Below are positions 40,987-48,919 of a DNA stretch of 64,000 nucleotides, one piece after another. Each line of letters starts with the position of its first letter. The first letter of the stretch is position 1. The stretch spans positions 62,001-126,000 of the forward strand of contig NZ_JABJQZ010000001.1 in the NCBI RefSeq assembly GCF_013155335.1, written 5' to 3'. The notes under the pieces are model-generated. The model had not been told where the DNA came from and did not search any database. It was given only the letters and a program-made list of their open reading frames with translations. The DNA is from Nocardioides sp. zg-1230. GTDB lineage: Bacteria; Actinomycetota; Actinomycetes; Propionibacteriales; Nocardioidaceae. The position numbers were made by a program, and so were the translations under genes.

Positions 40987-42336
40987 CTACGCGGGCACCC
41001 GCTCGTGGACAGGCTCCGGCGCCGCGTCCGCCCGGTCGAGGCCACGGCCGCGGGTCTCGGGCAGGAACCGGGCGCACACCAGCGAGATCGCCGCGACGAG
41101 GACGTTGTAGGCGGCGACCCACCACAACGTGCCGTCGCCGCGGGTCACCAGCCACGCCGCGATGAGCGGGGTCAGGCCGGAGGCGAGGATGCCGGAGACC
41201 TGGTAGAGCGTGCTGAGCGCGGTGTAGCGGTAGCGGGTGTCGAACAGCTCGGACCAGAACGCCGCGAGCGGTCCGTAGACCGTCCCGTAGATGACGCCGA
41301 GCCCGACGACGAAGACCAGCGAGATGGCCCACCGGTCCTCGGTCTGGACGAGGAAGGCCGCCGGGAAGGCGAACAGCAGGCCGATCCAGGCGCCGACACG
41401 GTAGACCGGCTTGCGGCCCACCCGGTCGCTGAGGGCACCGGCGACCGGCACCAGCACGACCCCGAGCGCGGCGCCGACCAGGATCGCGTCCAGCGCCCAG
41501 CTGCGCGGCAGCTCGAGGTTGGTCGCGACGTAGGCGAGCAGGTACACCGAGAACAGGTTGAAGGTGAAGCCCTCGATGTATCGGGTGCCCATGCCGAGCA
41601 GCAGCGGCCGGGGCTGCTCCCGCAGCAGGTCGCGCAATGGCAGGCGAGAGATCTCCTTGCGCTCCTGGACCTTGGCGAACTCCGGGGTCTCCATCACCGA
41701 GAGCCGGATGTAGGCGCCGATGCCGAGCAGCACGATGCTCACCAGGAAGCAGGCGCGCCAGCCCCAGGCGAGGAAGTCGTCCTCGGGCAGCATCCCGGCA
41801 AGGGAGAAGGCACCGGCGGCCAGCACGAGACCACCGGGCACGCCGATGTGGGCGAAGCTGCCGTAGAAGCCACGGCGCCCGGCCGGGGCGTACTCGACCG
41901 CCAGCAGGACGGCGCCGCCGTACTCCCCTCCGACGCCGATGCCCTGCAGCACCCGCAGCAGCACCAGGGCGATCGGGGCCCAGACACCGATCTGGTCGTA
42001 GGTCGGCAGCATGCCGATGAGGGCGGTGCCGACGCCCATGATGACCAGGGTCAGCAGCAGCATCTGCTTGCGGCCGATGCGGTCGCCGTAGTGGCCGAAG
42101 ACGAGGCCGCCGATGGGACGGGCGAAGAAGCCGACGGCGAAGGTGGCGAAGGCCGCGAACTGCGCGGCCGGACCGTCGAGGCCGTTGAAGTAGAGCTTGT
42201 CGAAGACCACGGCGGCGGCGGTGCCGTAGAGGAAGAAGTCGTACCACTCGATGGTGGCGCCGACGGCCGAGGCGAGCGCCACTCGGCGGGGCGTGGGCGG
42301 CGCCTGCGCAGGCTTCGGCGCGGCGTGGGCGCTCAC
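40987..42336 (-). CDS. MFS transporter, metabolite:H+ symporter (MHS) family
   Basis: 449 residues with about 12 membrane helices. ASAVGATIEWYDFFLYGTAA and FGHYGDRIGRKQMLLL are MHS hallmarks (the second is the conserved loop 2-3 motif), and LRVLQGIGVGGEYGGAVLL marks the fifth helix. MHS carriers bring in organic acids such as shikimate, citrate or 2-oxoglutarate with protons. Its GTG start overlaps the flavin reductase stop (GTGA), so it is the last gene of the sulfonate operon and may import an organosulfur acid. That substrate is inference. Confidence 0.9.
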   Translation of the reverse strand: MSAHAAPKPAQAPPTPRRVALASAVGATIEWYDFFLYGTAAAVVFDKLYFNGLDGPAAQFAAFATFAVGFFARPIGGLVFGHYGDRIGRKQMLLLTLVIMGVGTALIGMLPTYDQIGVWAPIALVLLRVLQGIGVGGEYGGAVLLAVEYAPAGRRGFYGSFAHIGVPGGLVLAAGAFSLAGMLPEDDFLAWGWRACFLVSIVLLGIGAYIRLSVMETPEFAKVQERKEISRLPLRDLLREQPRPLLLGMGTRYIEGFTFNLFSVYLLAYVATNLELPRSWALDAILVGAALGVVLVPVAGALSDRVGRKPVYRVGAWIGLLFAFPAAFLVQTEDRWAISLVFVVGLGVIYGTVYGPLAAFWSELFDTRYRYTALSTLYQVSGILASGLTPLIAAWLVTRGDGTLWWVAAYNVLVAAISLVCARFLPETRGRGLDRADAAPEPVHERVPA

Positions 42337-42944
42337 GCGGCGTCCTCCGCGTCGGAGGAGCCGGACTCCCGATCACCCCGGTCGACCTCGGCGCCGTTGA
42401 TCCGGCCGTCGAGGCGGGCGTGGTCGAGGTCGTCGCGGTGCAGCTTGGCGAAGGCGGAGCGGTGGAAGACGAGTGGGTGCTCACCGTCGCCGCCTCCGAC
42501 CTGGTGCACCTCGAGGAGCACGATGACGTGGTCACCCGCGACGACCTCCTCGTGCAGGGAGCAGTCGTAGGTGGCCACGGCCTCGTCGAGCAGCACCGCC
42601 CCGGTGCCGGTGACCACGAACGGAAGGCCCGCGAAGCGCTCCTCGCGCGGCCCGGCCAGCTGCCGGCACACGGCGTCGTGGTGGTCGGCCAGGACGCTGA
42701 TGCCGAGGTGGTCGGCCTCGCGCAGCAGCGGCCAGGTGGAGCTCGTGGTCGAGATGGAGAACGACACGAGCGGCGGGTCGATGCTCACGGAGGTGAACGA
42801 CGACGCGGCGATGCCGGTGAGCTGCCCCTTCACCGACGCCGCGACGGCGACCACGCCGGAGGGGAAGGCGCCGAAGGCGTCGCGCAGGGTGCGCTGGTCG
42901 ATGGCCGGGAAGGACACGGTACGTGCGTGGGCGGGTGCGGTCAT
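42333..42944 (-). CDS. Flavin reductase domain protein (HpaC/DIM6 type)
   Basis: 203 residues from ATG 42944. DAFGAFPSGVVAVAASVKGQ, GIAASSFTSVSIDPPLVSFS and the C-terminal DHVIVLLEVHQVGGG block are characteristic of the FMN-reductase family that supplies reduced flavin to two-component monooxygenases. Both ends overlap neighbours (ATGA with the SsuE-like gene, GTGA with the MFS gene). It would serve SsuD or the SfnB/DszC-like enzyme. The operon has a second, unrelated flavin reductase. The final 30 residues are polar and Asp-rich. Confidence 0.9.
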   Translation of the reverse strand: MTAPAHARTVSFPAIDQRTLRDAFGAFPSGVVAVAASVKGQLTGIAASSFTSVSIDPPLVSFSISTTSSTWPLLREADHLGISVLADHHDAVCRQLAGPREERFAGLPFVVTGTGAVLLDEAVATYDCSLHEEVVAGDHVIVLLEVHQVGGGDGEHPLVFHRSAFAKLHRDDLDHARLDGRINGAEVDRGDRESGSSDAEDAA

Positions 42945-43486
42945 GCGGACGTCGCCTCCATGTGAGTTGCCTCCAGGGAAGGGGTGGGAGCGGGCAGGGT
43001 GGGCAAGAGCTGCTGCGCGGTGGCGAACCAGGCGTCGTACGGCTCGGGGCGGTCGTGCTCGGAGTCGAGGAGGGAGAGACCGCGGGTCGGCACCGACGCG
43101 CCCAGCTCGACGAGGAGGGGCCTGAGCCCGTGCTCGGTCGCGAGCGAGTGGACCGGCGACGAGCCGAGCATCAGGGGGACGGCGGTGACGCCGCCGAGCC
43201 CCTGGTGGGGGAAGCGGTCGAGGAACGCCTTGAGCAGGCCGGTGTAGGTCGCCTTGTAGATGGGGCTGGCGACGATCACCACCAGGCTCGAGGCGACCTC
43301 CTCGACCAGCTCGGTGACGCGCGGCGCTCCCCAGTCGAAGAGCTCCGCGGCGTGGTCGGCCAGGTCGACGACCAGGTCGGCACCACCGAACCGGTCGGCG
43401 AGGGTCAGCGCGGACTCGTACGTGCGCGAACGTGGCTTGGGGTTGCCGACCACGACGGCGACCCGGGCGCTCACCGGCGCGTTCAC
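42941..43486 (-). CDS. NAD(P)H-dependent FMN reductase (SsuE/MsuE-like)
   Basis: 181 residues from a GTG overlapping the ssuD stop (GTGA). The flavodoxin-like fold shows VAVVVGNPKPRSRTYESAL, the FMN phosphate loop, and VVIVASPIYKATYTGLLKAF, with LDRFPHQGLGGVTAVPLML. This is the typical SsuE/NADPH-FMN reductase pattern. It passes FMNH2 to alkanesulfonate monooxygenase. An in-frame GTG five codons later is a possible start. The last 25 residues lack recognisable motifs. Confidence 0.9.
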   Translation of the reverse strand: MNAPVSARVAVVVGNPKPRSRTYESALTLADRFGGADLVVDLADHAAELFDWGAPRVTELVEEVASSLVVIVASPIYKATYTGLLKAFLDRFPHQGLGGVTAVPLMLGSSPVHSLATEHGLRPLLVELGASVPTRGLSLLDSEHDRPEPYDAWFATAQQLLPTLPAPTPSLEATHMEATSA

Positions 43487-44625
43487 GAAGCGGCCCGCTG
43501 GCCGCCGAACGGCACCGACGCGTTGGCGGCGACCGGTGCCGGGTTCGTCCACAGGCCCCGCTTCTCCAGCACCGGCAGCACGCCCTCGCCGAAGTGGTAG
43601 GCGCCCTCGAGGTGCGGGTAGGCCGAGAGCACGAACTCCTCGATGCCGAGGTCGGCGTACTCCTCGATGCGGTCGGCGACCTCCTCGTGGCTGCCGACGA
43701 GCGCGGTGCCGGCCCCGCCGCGGACCAGGCCGACACCGGCCCAGACGTTGGGGTGGATCTCCAGGCTGTCGCGCGAGCCGTTGTTGAGGGCGAGCATGTT
43801 CTGCTGGCCGACCGACTCCGACTTCCTCAGGCCCTCCTGCACCCGGCGGATCTCGGCGTCTTCGATGCCCTCGAGCAGGCGGTCGGCCTCGGCCCACGCC
43901 TCCTCGGCGGTGTCGCGGTTGATGGTGTGCATCCGGATGCCGAAGCGGATCTCGCGGCCCTGCTGCTCGGCCAGCTCGCGGATCCACGCGATCTTCCTGG
44001 CCACGGCGGCCGGCGGCTCGCCCCAGGTCAGGTAGACGTCGGCGTGCTTCGCCGCCACGAGGCCGGCGGCGGGCGACGAGCCGCCGAAGTAGATCCCCGG
44101 GACCGGGTCGGGCAGCTGCTGCAGGCGCGCGTGCTCCACCCGGAGGTGGCGTCCGGCGTACGTCACCTCGTCACCGGTCCACAGCCGGCGGACGATCTCG
44201 AGGAACTCGTCGCAGCGCTCGTAGCGCGCGTCCTTGTCGAGGAAGTCGCCGTAGGCGCGTTGTTCGTGCGACTCGCCGCCCGTCACGACGTTGAGCAGCA
44301 GCCGGCCGCCCGAGAGGTTCTGGAAGGTGGCGGCCATCTGCGCGGCCAGCGTCGGCGACGTCATGCCCGGGCGGAACGCGACGAGGAACTTCAGCCGCTC
44401 CGACAGCGGAGCCAGCATCGCCGTGGTCAGCCACGCGTCCTCGCACCACGCCCCCGTCGGGGTCAGCGCCGCCGCGAAGCCGAGCTGCTCGGCGCTGCGG
44501 GTGACCTGCCCGAGGTAGGGCACGCTCGCGGGGCGCCCGCCGGCGCCGTGGGAGACGCCGTGGCCGCCGCTGACGACCTGTCGGCCGTCGCCGCCGTTGG
44601 TGGGCAGGAACCAGTGGAACTTCAT
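43483..44625 (-). CDS. ssuD: Alkanesulfonate monooxygenase (SsuD-like, LLM class)
   Basis: 380 residues, the SsuD length. It is a TIM-barrel, FMNH2-dependent enzyme that splits sulfonates to aldehyde and sulfite. MKFHWFLPTNGGDGRQV opens the barrel; LKFLVAFRPGMTSPTLAAQM, RLLLNVVTGGE, DRYERCDEFLEI-type (here DARYERCDEFLEIVRRLW) and VYLTWGEPP are SsuD blocks. A GAGAGGATC site precedes ATG 44625. It heads the operon ssuD, FMN reductase, flavin reductase, MFS. The AT-rich promoter carries the GTCTAC motif shared with the upstream dehydrogenase-like gene. Close relatives such as SfnG or MsuD cannot be excluded. Confidence 0.9.
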   Translation of the reverse strand: MKFHWFLPTNGGDGRQVVSGGHGVSHGAGGRPASVPYLGQVTRSAEQLGFAAALTPTGAWCEDAWLTTAMLAPLSERLKFLVAFRPGMTSPTLAAQMAATFQNLSGGRLLLNVVTGGESHEQRAYGDFLDKDARYERCDEFLEIVRRLWTGDEVTYAGRHLRVEHARLQQLPDPVPGIYFGGSSPAAGLVAAKHADVYLTWGEPPAAVARKIAWIRELAEQQGREIRFGIRMHTINRDTAEEAWAEADRLLEGIEDAEIRRVQEGLRKSESVGQQNMLALNNGSRDSLEIHPNVWAGVGLVRGGAGTALVGSHEEVADRIEEYADLGIEEFVLSAYPHLEGAYHFGEGVLPVLEKRGLWTNPAPVAANASVPFGGQRAAS

Positions 44626-44671
44626 CGTCGATCCTCTCGGGAGGTCGGAGCGCCGGGTCGGCGACACATAA

Positions 44672-44691
44672 ATTCTATTGATCTTGTAGAC
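44672..44691 (-). promoter_or_regulatory. ssuD promoter with GTCTAC motif
   Basis: On the minus strand GTCTAC (44691-44686), 8 nt, then TAGAAT (44677-44672), a good -10 box. The same GTCTAC-N8-TA arrangement occurs upstream of the SfnB/DszC-like gene at 46161-46180. The region is an AT-rich island in high-GC DNA. The element lies where a -35 would overlap it, so a regulator site is likely. Confidence 0.5.
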
Positions 44692-44827
44692 AAACGTAGC
44701 AGCGACTCCTCCAACACTGCGGACCCACCTCGCCCGGGGATGTCGAGGGGGCGGAAGGCGGTGCCTTGCAGGCAGCACATGGCACCTCCCTCCACCCCCT
44801 CCGGAGCCGGTGCGTGACCGGTCGGTC

Positions 44828-46141
44828 TCAGCCGGCGTCGACGGGCCGGGGCCGCGCGTCGTCCCAGTCCTGGCGCCGCCGCGTCGCGCCGATCGACCAG
44901 GCGTACGGCGGCGGCGTGCCGTTGACGGCGTGGGCGCCGACGACCCGCGCCTTGAGGATGCGCGGGTTGTGCGAGGCGACCGTGCGGGCGTTGCGCCAGT
45001 GGCGGTCGAGGGCGAGCGGTCGGGCGGTCGCGGAGGCACCGAGGGCGTCGAAGATGTCAGAGGTGGCCCGCAGGACCAGCTCGGAGACCACGACTTGCGC
45101 GGTCGAGGACTCGATCTCGCTCGCCTCGACGAGGGCCGCGATCTTCTCGGCGCTCGCGAGGGGTGCACCCGCGACGGCCTGGACGCTGGCCGCCACGCGC
45201 AGGGTGGCTGCGTCGGCGGCGTACACGGCAGCGGCCACCTGGCCGACGAGCGCGAGCACCTGGGCGTCGTCGCGCACGCGAGGCGCATTGGCGTGGGAGA
45301 AGTTGCGGGTGCGCCTCTGCACGGCGTCGACCACGTCGCGCAGCGCGGCCCTCGCGATGCCGGTGAGCGTGGCGAGGAGGTTGAGCTGGTAGAACGCGGT
45401 CTGGTAGGGGAACCGGTCCTCGAAGGGCAGCACGTGCTCGGCCGGCACGCCGACGTTGTCGAACGTCGTGGTGCCGCTGCCCGTGCCCTTCTGGCCGAAG
45501 CCGTTCCAGTCGTCGACGACGCCCACGCCCGGGTCCCGGGTGTCGACGAGCGCGATGGCCGTGGGCTCCTCCACCTCGTCCGGGTGCCCAGGCCGCGCCA
45601 GGCGCGCGTGGACATCGGCCCACTCCGCGAAGATGGTCCCGGTCGTGTAGTACTTCGTGCCGTCGAGGCGGTACGACCCGTCCGCGCGCGGGCGCAGCAC
45701 CGTGCGCGGCAGGTCGATGTCCGAACCGACCTCCGACCACGCGTTGCCGGCCGTCTCGCCGGCCACGAACCGGTCGAACCACACGCGCTGGTCGCTGCTG
45801 CGAGCGTGGTGCCACAGCCGGTCCTCGACGAGCGCGAAGTGCCCACGGAACGCCTGCGGCAGGTTGGCGTCGACGGCAGCGAGCTCGATCCACAGCCGCG
45901 TGAGGTCGACGAGGTCGTGCCCGCCGCCGCCGAAGGAGACGGGCACGCGCAGCGCCCCGAACCCCTCGGCCTTCAGCAGGCGGACCGCCTCGACAGGGAG
46001 CTCTCCGTCGAGCTCCCGCTCCAAGGCGCCGTCGGCGACGGCCTCGAGGACGGGCGCCCACTCAGACAGCAGGTCGGTGGTCGGACGGCCGACGAGGTCG
46101 TCGTTCCGGCGGCGGGTGGGCCGGACACGCAGGGTGGTCAT
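44828..46141 (-). CDS. SfnB/DszC-like acyl-CoA dehydrogenase-fold monooxygenase
   Basis: 437 residues with the acyl-CoA dehydrogenase fold: VEAVRLLKAEGFGALRVPVS, FGGGGHDLVDLTRLW, the central beta domain RLDGTKYYTTGTIFAEWADV and the C-terminal helices ending DIFDALGASATARPLALDRH and WRNARTVASHNP. These last two blocks are typical of DszC, SfnB and related flavin-dependent sulfur monooxygenases, which use FMNH2 rather than acyl-CoA. The catalytic glutamate of true dehydrogenases is not apparent. It stands upstream of ssuD in the same direction but with its own promoter. It probably oxidises an organosulfur compound. Confidence 0.85.
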   Translation of the reverse strand: MTTLRVRPTRRRNDDLVGRPTTDLLSEWAPVLEAVADGALERELDGELPVEAVRLLKAEGFGALRVPVSFGGGGHDLVDLTRLWIELAAVDANLPQAFRGHFALVEDRLWHHARSSDQRVWFDRFVAGETAGNAWSEVGSDIDLPRTVLRPRADGSYRLDGTKYYTTGTIFAEWADVHARLARPGHPDEVEEPTAIALVDTRDPGVGVVDDWNGFGQKGTGSGTTTFDNVGVPAEHVLPFEDRFPYQTAFYQLNLLATLTGIARAALRDVVDAVQRRTRNFSHANAPRVRDDAQVLALVGQVAAAVYAADAATLRVAASVQAVAGAPLASAEKIAALVEASEIESSTAQVVVSELVLRATSDIFDALGASATARPLALDRHWRNARTVASHNPRILKARVVGAHAVNGTPPPYAWSIGATRRRQDWDDARPRPVDAG

Positions 46142-46160
46142 GGGTGAGTTCCTCCCGTTT

Positions 46161-46180
46161 TGTATAGTTACTTAGTAGAC
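46161..46180 (-). promoter_or_regulatory. Promoter of SfnB/DszC-like gene with GTCTAC motif
   Basis: On the minus strand GTCTAC (46180-46175), 8 nt, then TATACA (46166-46161). GGGAGGAA is the ribosome site before ATG 46141. The AT-rich region is shared with the divergent LysR gene, a natural candidate for its regulator. Confidence 0.5.
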
Positions 46181-46271
46181 TTTAGGGAGCCGGATCGCGG
46201 ATCACGACCTTCCGGTAGCAGGTTTTGCCGACCACCCCGGTCGACGGGCGAGCGAGAGCAGGAGCAATCAG

Positions 46272-47216
46272 GTGCGGATCGAACAGCTGGAGTACCTCGC
46301 AGCGGTGACCGAGCACGGCTCGCTGCGCCGTGCGAGCGAGGCGATGCACATCTCGCAGCCGGCCCTGAGCGAGGCGGTGACCAAGCTGGAGAAGGAGCTC
46401 GGCGCGACGCTGCTCGACCGTCGTCGCACCGGCTCGCGGATCAGCCGCCAGGGCCTCGACCTCCTTCAGAACATGACGGAGGTCCTCGAGGCCGTCGACC
46501 GGTTGCGCCAGGCCGCGGGCCAGCAGTCCGTACGCCGTCGCGACCTGCGCATCGGCACCGTCGTCACCGCCTCGGCCAGCCTCCTGGCCCCCGCCCTGCG
46601 CGACCTGCACGCCCGCCACGGGTCAGGCGGCGTCGAGGTCGTCAACGGGCGGCAGGTCGACATCCAGCAGGGCCTGGCCGAGGGGTCGCTCGACCTGGGC
46701 CTGGTCAACGTGCTGCCCGGCGACGAGGTTCCGCCCACGCTCGTCGCGGACCGGCTGATCGAGGGCACCCCGGTCGCCTGCCTCCCAGTCGGGCACCGGC
46801 TGACCACGCAGGAGGAGGTCACCGTCGACGACCTCCGTGCGGAGCCGCACGTCCTCATGCGGCCCGGGTTCGTGATGCACCGCTACGCCCACCGGCTCTT
46901 CGCCGGCAGCCTGCCCGGCACGACGTACGCCACCGACGGGGCCGAGATGGGCAAGGCCATGGTGGCGGCCGGGCTCGGGATCTCGGTGCTGCCCGACTTC
47001 TCGATCGTCGCCGACCCGCTCGTGGACGCCGGCGTGCTGACCACGCGTCAGATCCGGACCGACCAGACGACCGTGACGCTGCTGATGCTGCGCCGGCGGG
47101 CCGAACGCGTGCCCGAGCCGCTGCACGACCTGCAGCGGGCCCTGGTGCGCCAGGCCCGGATCTACCTCGCCTCGGTCGACCAGCCCTGGACGAACTCGGT
47201 CAGCGCCGTGAGCTGA
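46272..47216 (+). CDS. LysR-family regulator of the organosulfur island
   Basis: 314 residues. The HTH is MRIEQLEYLAAVTEHGSLRR, then ASEAMHISQPALSEAVTKLE, the standard LysR N-terminus. The periplasmic-binding-like effector domain follows from about residue 90 (RIGTVVTASASLLAPALRD, VEVVNGRQVDIQQGLAEG, MVAAGLGISVLPDFSI). GTG start with AGGAGCAAT upstream. It is divergent from the SfnB/DszC-like gene and most likely controls it and ssuD in response to sulfur supply. Its 3' end overlaps hemE by 55 bp on the opposite strand. Confidence 0.9.
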   Translation: MRIEQLEYLAAVTEHGSLRRASEAMHISQPALSEAVTKLEKELGATLLDRRRTGSRISRQGLDLLQNMTEVLEAVDRLRQAAGQQSVRRRDLRIGTVVTASASLLAPALRDLHARHGSGGVEVVNGRQVDIQQGLAEGSLDLGLVNVLPGDEVPPTLVADRLIEGTPVACLPVGHRLTTQEEVTVDDLRAEPHVLMRPGFVMHRYAHRLFAGSLPGTTYATDGAEMGKAMVAAGLGISVLPDFSIVADPLVDAGVLTTRQIRTDQTTVTLLMLRRRAERVPEPLHDLQRALVRQARIYLASVDQPWTNSVSAVS

Positions 47217-48223
47217 CCCGGGTCCGTGGAGGGGATGACCCCGTGGCCGAGGTTGAAGATGTGGCCCTTGGCCGCCCGCCCCGCCCGGAGGATCTCTGCT
47301 GCCCGTGCGGTCATCACCTCGGTGGGCGCGAACACGAGCGTGGGGTCGAGGTTGCCCTGGACCGACCGGTCGCCCACGAGCGGGATCGCCTGCTCCAGCG
47401 GCGTACGCCAGTCGACACCGACCACGTCGGCACCGGCCTCGCCCATCAGGCCGAGCAGGTTGGTGGTGCCGACACCGAAGTGGATGCGCGGCACGCCGAG
47501 CTCGCCGGCCGCGGCGAGCACCCGTTGCGAGTGCGGCATCACCGACGCGCGGTAGTCGGCCGGGGTCAGCGCGCCCGCCCAGGAGTCGAAGAGCTGCACG
47601 GCCGACGCGCCGGCCTCGACCTGGATGCCGAGGTAGGCCGCGGCGATCCCTGCGATCTTGCGCATGAGCGCGTCCCACACGTCGGGAGCGCCGAACATCA
47701 TGGCCTTGGTCTTCGCGTGCTCCTTCGACGGCCCGCCCTCGACGAGGTAGGAGGCGACGGTGAAGGGGGCGCCGGCGAAGCCGATGAGCGGCGTCGCGCC
47801 GAGCTCAGCGGTCAGCTGGCGCACGGCCTGGGAGATGTAGGGGACGTGCTCGGGCGTCAGGTCGGGGATCGCCTCGACGTCGGCGAGCGTGCGCACCGGC
47901 GAGGCCACCACGGGCCCGACGCCGGGCTTGATGTCCAGGTCGACCCCGACCGCCTTGAGCGGCAGCACGATGTCGGAGAAGAAGATCGCCGCGTCCACGC
48001 CGTAGCGGCGTACGGGCTGCAGGGTGATCTCGGTGACCAGGTCGGCGTCCATGCAGGACTCCAGCATCCCGATGCCCTCGCGCACCTTCAGGTACTCCGG
48101 CAGCGAGCGGCCCGCCTGTCGCATGTACCAGACCGGGGTGTGGGACGGGACCTCCCCGCGCGCCGCCGCGAGGAAGGGGCTCCGGGCCAGTCCGGGATGG
48201 GGCGTGGGTACGGCGTCGGTCAC
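47162..48223 (-). CDS. hemE: Uroporphyrinogen decarboxylase
   Basis: 353 residues from GTG 48223; earlier codons are open but have no family match. It removes four carboxyl groups from uroporphyrinogen III to give coproporphyrinogen III. Signatures are HTPVWYMRQAGRSLPEYLKV with the catalytic aspartate region AIFFSDIVLPLKA and GFAGAPFTVASYLVEGG, and FGVGTTNLLGLMGEAGADVV. The final block is HIFNLGHGVIPSTDPGQL. It lies next to DUF3000 and RNase D genes as in mycobacteria, but hemG and hemQ are 8 kb further downstream. Confidence 0.97.
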   Translation of the reverse strand: MTDAVPTPHPGLARSPFLAAARGEVPSHTPVWYMRQAGRSLPEYLKVREGIGMLESCMDADLVTEITLQPVRRYGVDAAIFFSDIVLPLKAVGVDLDIKPGVGPVVASPVRTLADVEAIPDLTPEHVPYISQAVRQLTAELGATPLIGFAGAPFTVASYLVEGGPSKEHAKTKAMMFGAPDVWDALMRKIAGIAAAYLGIQVEAGASAVQLFDSWAGALTPADYRASVMPHSQRVLAAAGELGVPRIHFGVGTTNLLGLMGEAGADVVGVDWRTPLEQAIPLVGDRSVQGNLDPTLVFAPTEVMTARAAEILRAGRAAKGHIFNLGHGVIPSTDPGQLTALTEFVQGWSTEAR

Positions 48224-48282
48224 CCCCGAATCTTCGCAGGTGGGGCGGCGTGGCGGCACATCGGCAGAGCCGGGCGCTGGCC

Positions 48283-48294
48283 TACTCTGACCTC
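48283..48294 (+). promoter_or_regulatory. Leaderless promoter of DUF3000 gene
   Basis: TACTCT at 48283-48288 and 6 nt before ATG 48295. It supports ATG 48295 over an in-frame start at 48250. Confidence 0.7.
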
Positions 48295-48915
48295 ATGGTG
48301 GCCCGTCACGAGACCCACCCGGGCAATGCTGCCGCGGCTGGGCCCGCGGAGTTCCGCGCGGCTGTGGAGTCGATGCGTCGGGCCTCGCTGCGCCCGGAGG
48401 TCTTCTGCGAGGAGATGCCCGCACCGCAGCGCATCGCGCCGTGGTCGTCCGCGCTGAGCGCAGACGTCACCGTCGACGAGGACGACCTCGGCACCGGGCG
48501 GCTGATCCTGCTGCACGACCCCGCCGGCAACGACGCGTGGGACGGCACGTTCCGCTGCGTGGCCTACGCCCGTGCCGACATCGACCCCGAGCTCGGCGCC
48601 GACCCGATGCTCGCCGCCGTCGGCTGGTCGTGGCTGGTCGAGGCGCTCGACGCCCACGGCGCCGGCCACCACGCGGCGTCCGGCACGGTCACGTGCGTCA
48701 CCACCGAGAGCTTCGGCGGGATGGCCGACGAGGCCGGCTCCGCCCAGGTCGAGATCCGCGCCTCGTGGACGCCCGACGTCGACGAGGACGGCGGGCTCGA
48801 CATGACCGCGCACGTCGAGGCGTGGGGCGAGCTCATGTGCACCGCCGTCGGCCTGCCGCCGGTGCCCGAGGGCGTCACGGCCATCCCCAGCCGACGCGGA
48901 CAGCGCGGCACCTGA
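48295..48915 (+). CDS. DUF3000-family protein
   Basis: 206 residues, cytosolic. FRAAVESMRRASLRPEVFCE, PQRIAPWSSALSADV, GTGRLILLHDPAGNDAWDGT and CVAYARADIDPELGADPML match the actinobacterial DUF3000 family, which is found almost only between hemE and an RNase D-like gene. The function is unknown. It is followed 4 bp later by that RNase gene, so the two share a transcript. The C-terminal half is beta-rich with many acidic residues (TPDVDEDGGLDMT). Confidence 0.92.
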   Translation: MVARHETHPGNAAAAGPAEFRAAVESMRRASLRPEVFCEEMPAPQRIAPWSSALSADVTVDEDDLGTGRLILLHDPAGNDAWDGTFRCVAYARADIDPELGADPMLAAVGWSWLVEALDAHGAGHHAASGTVTCVTTESFGGMADEAGSAQVEIRASWTPDVDEDGGLDMTAHVEAWGELMCTAVGLPPVPEGVTAIPSRRGQRGT

Positions 48916-48919
48916 CCCG

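Noticed and set aside
44626..44827. SAM or other riboswitch upstream of ssuD
   Set aside because: No conserved riboswitch core was visible; AT-rich promoter sequence explains the region better.
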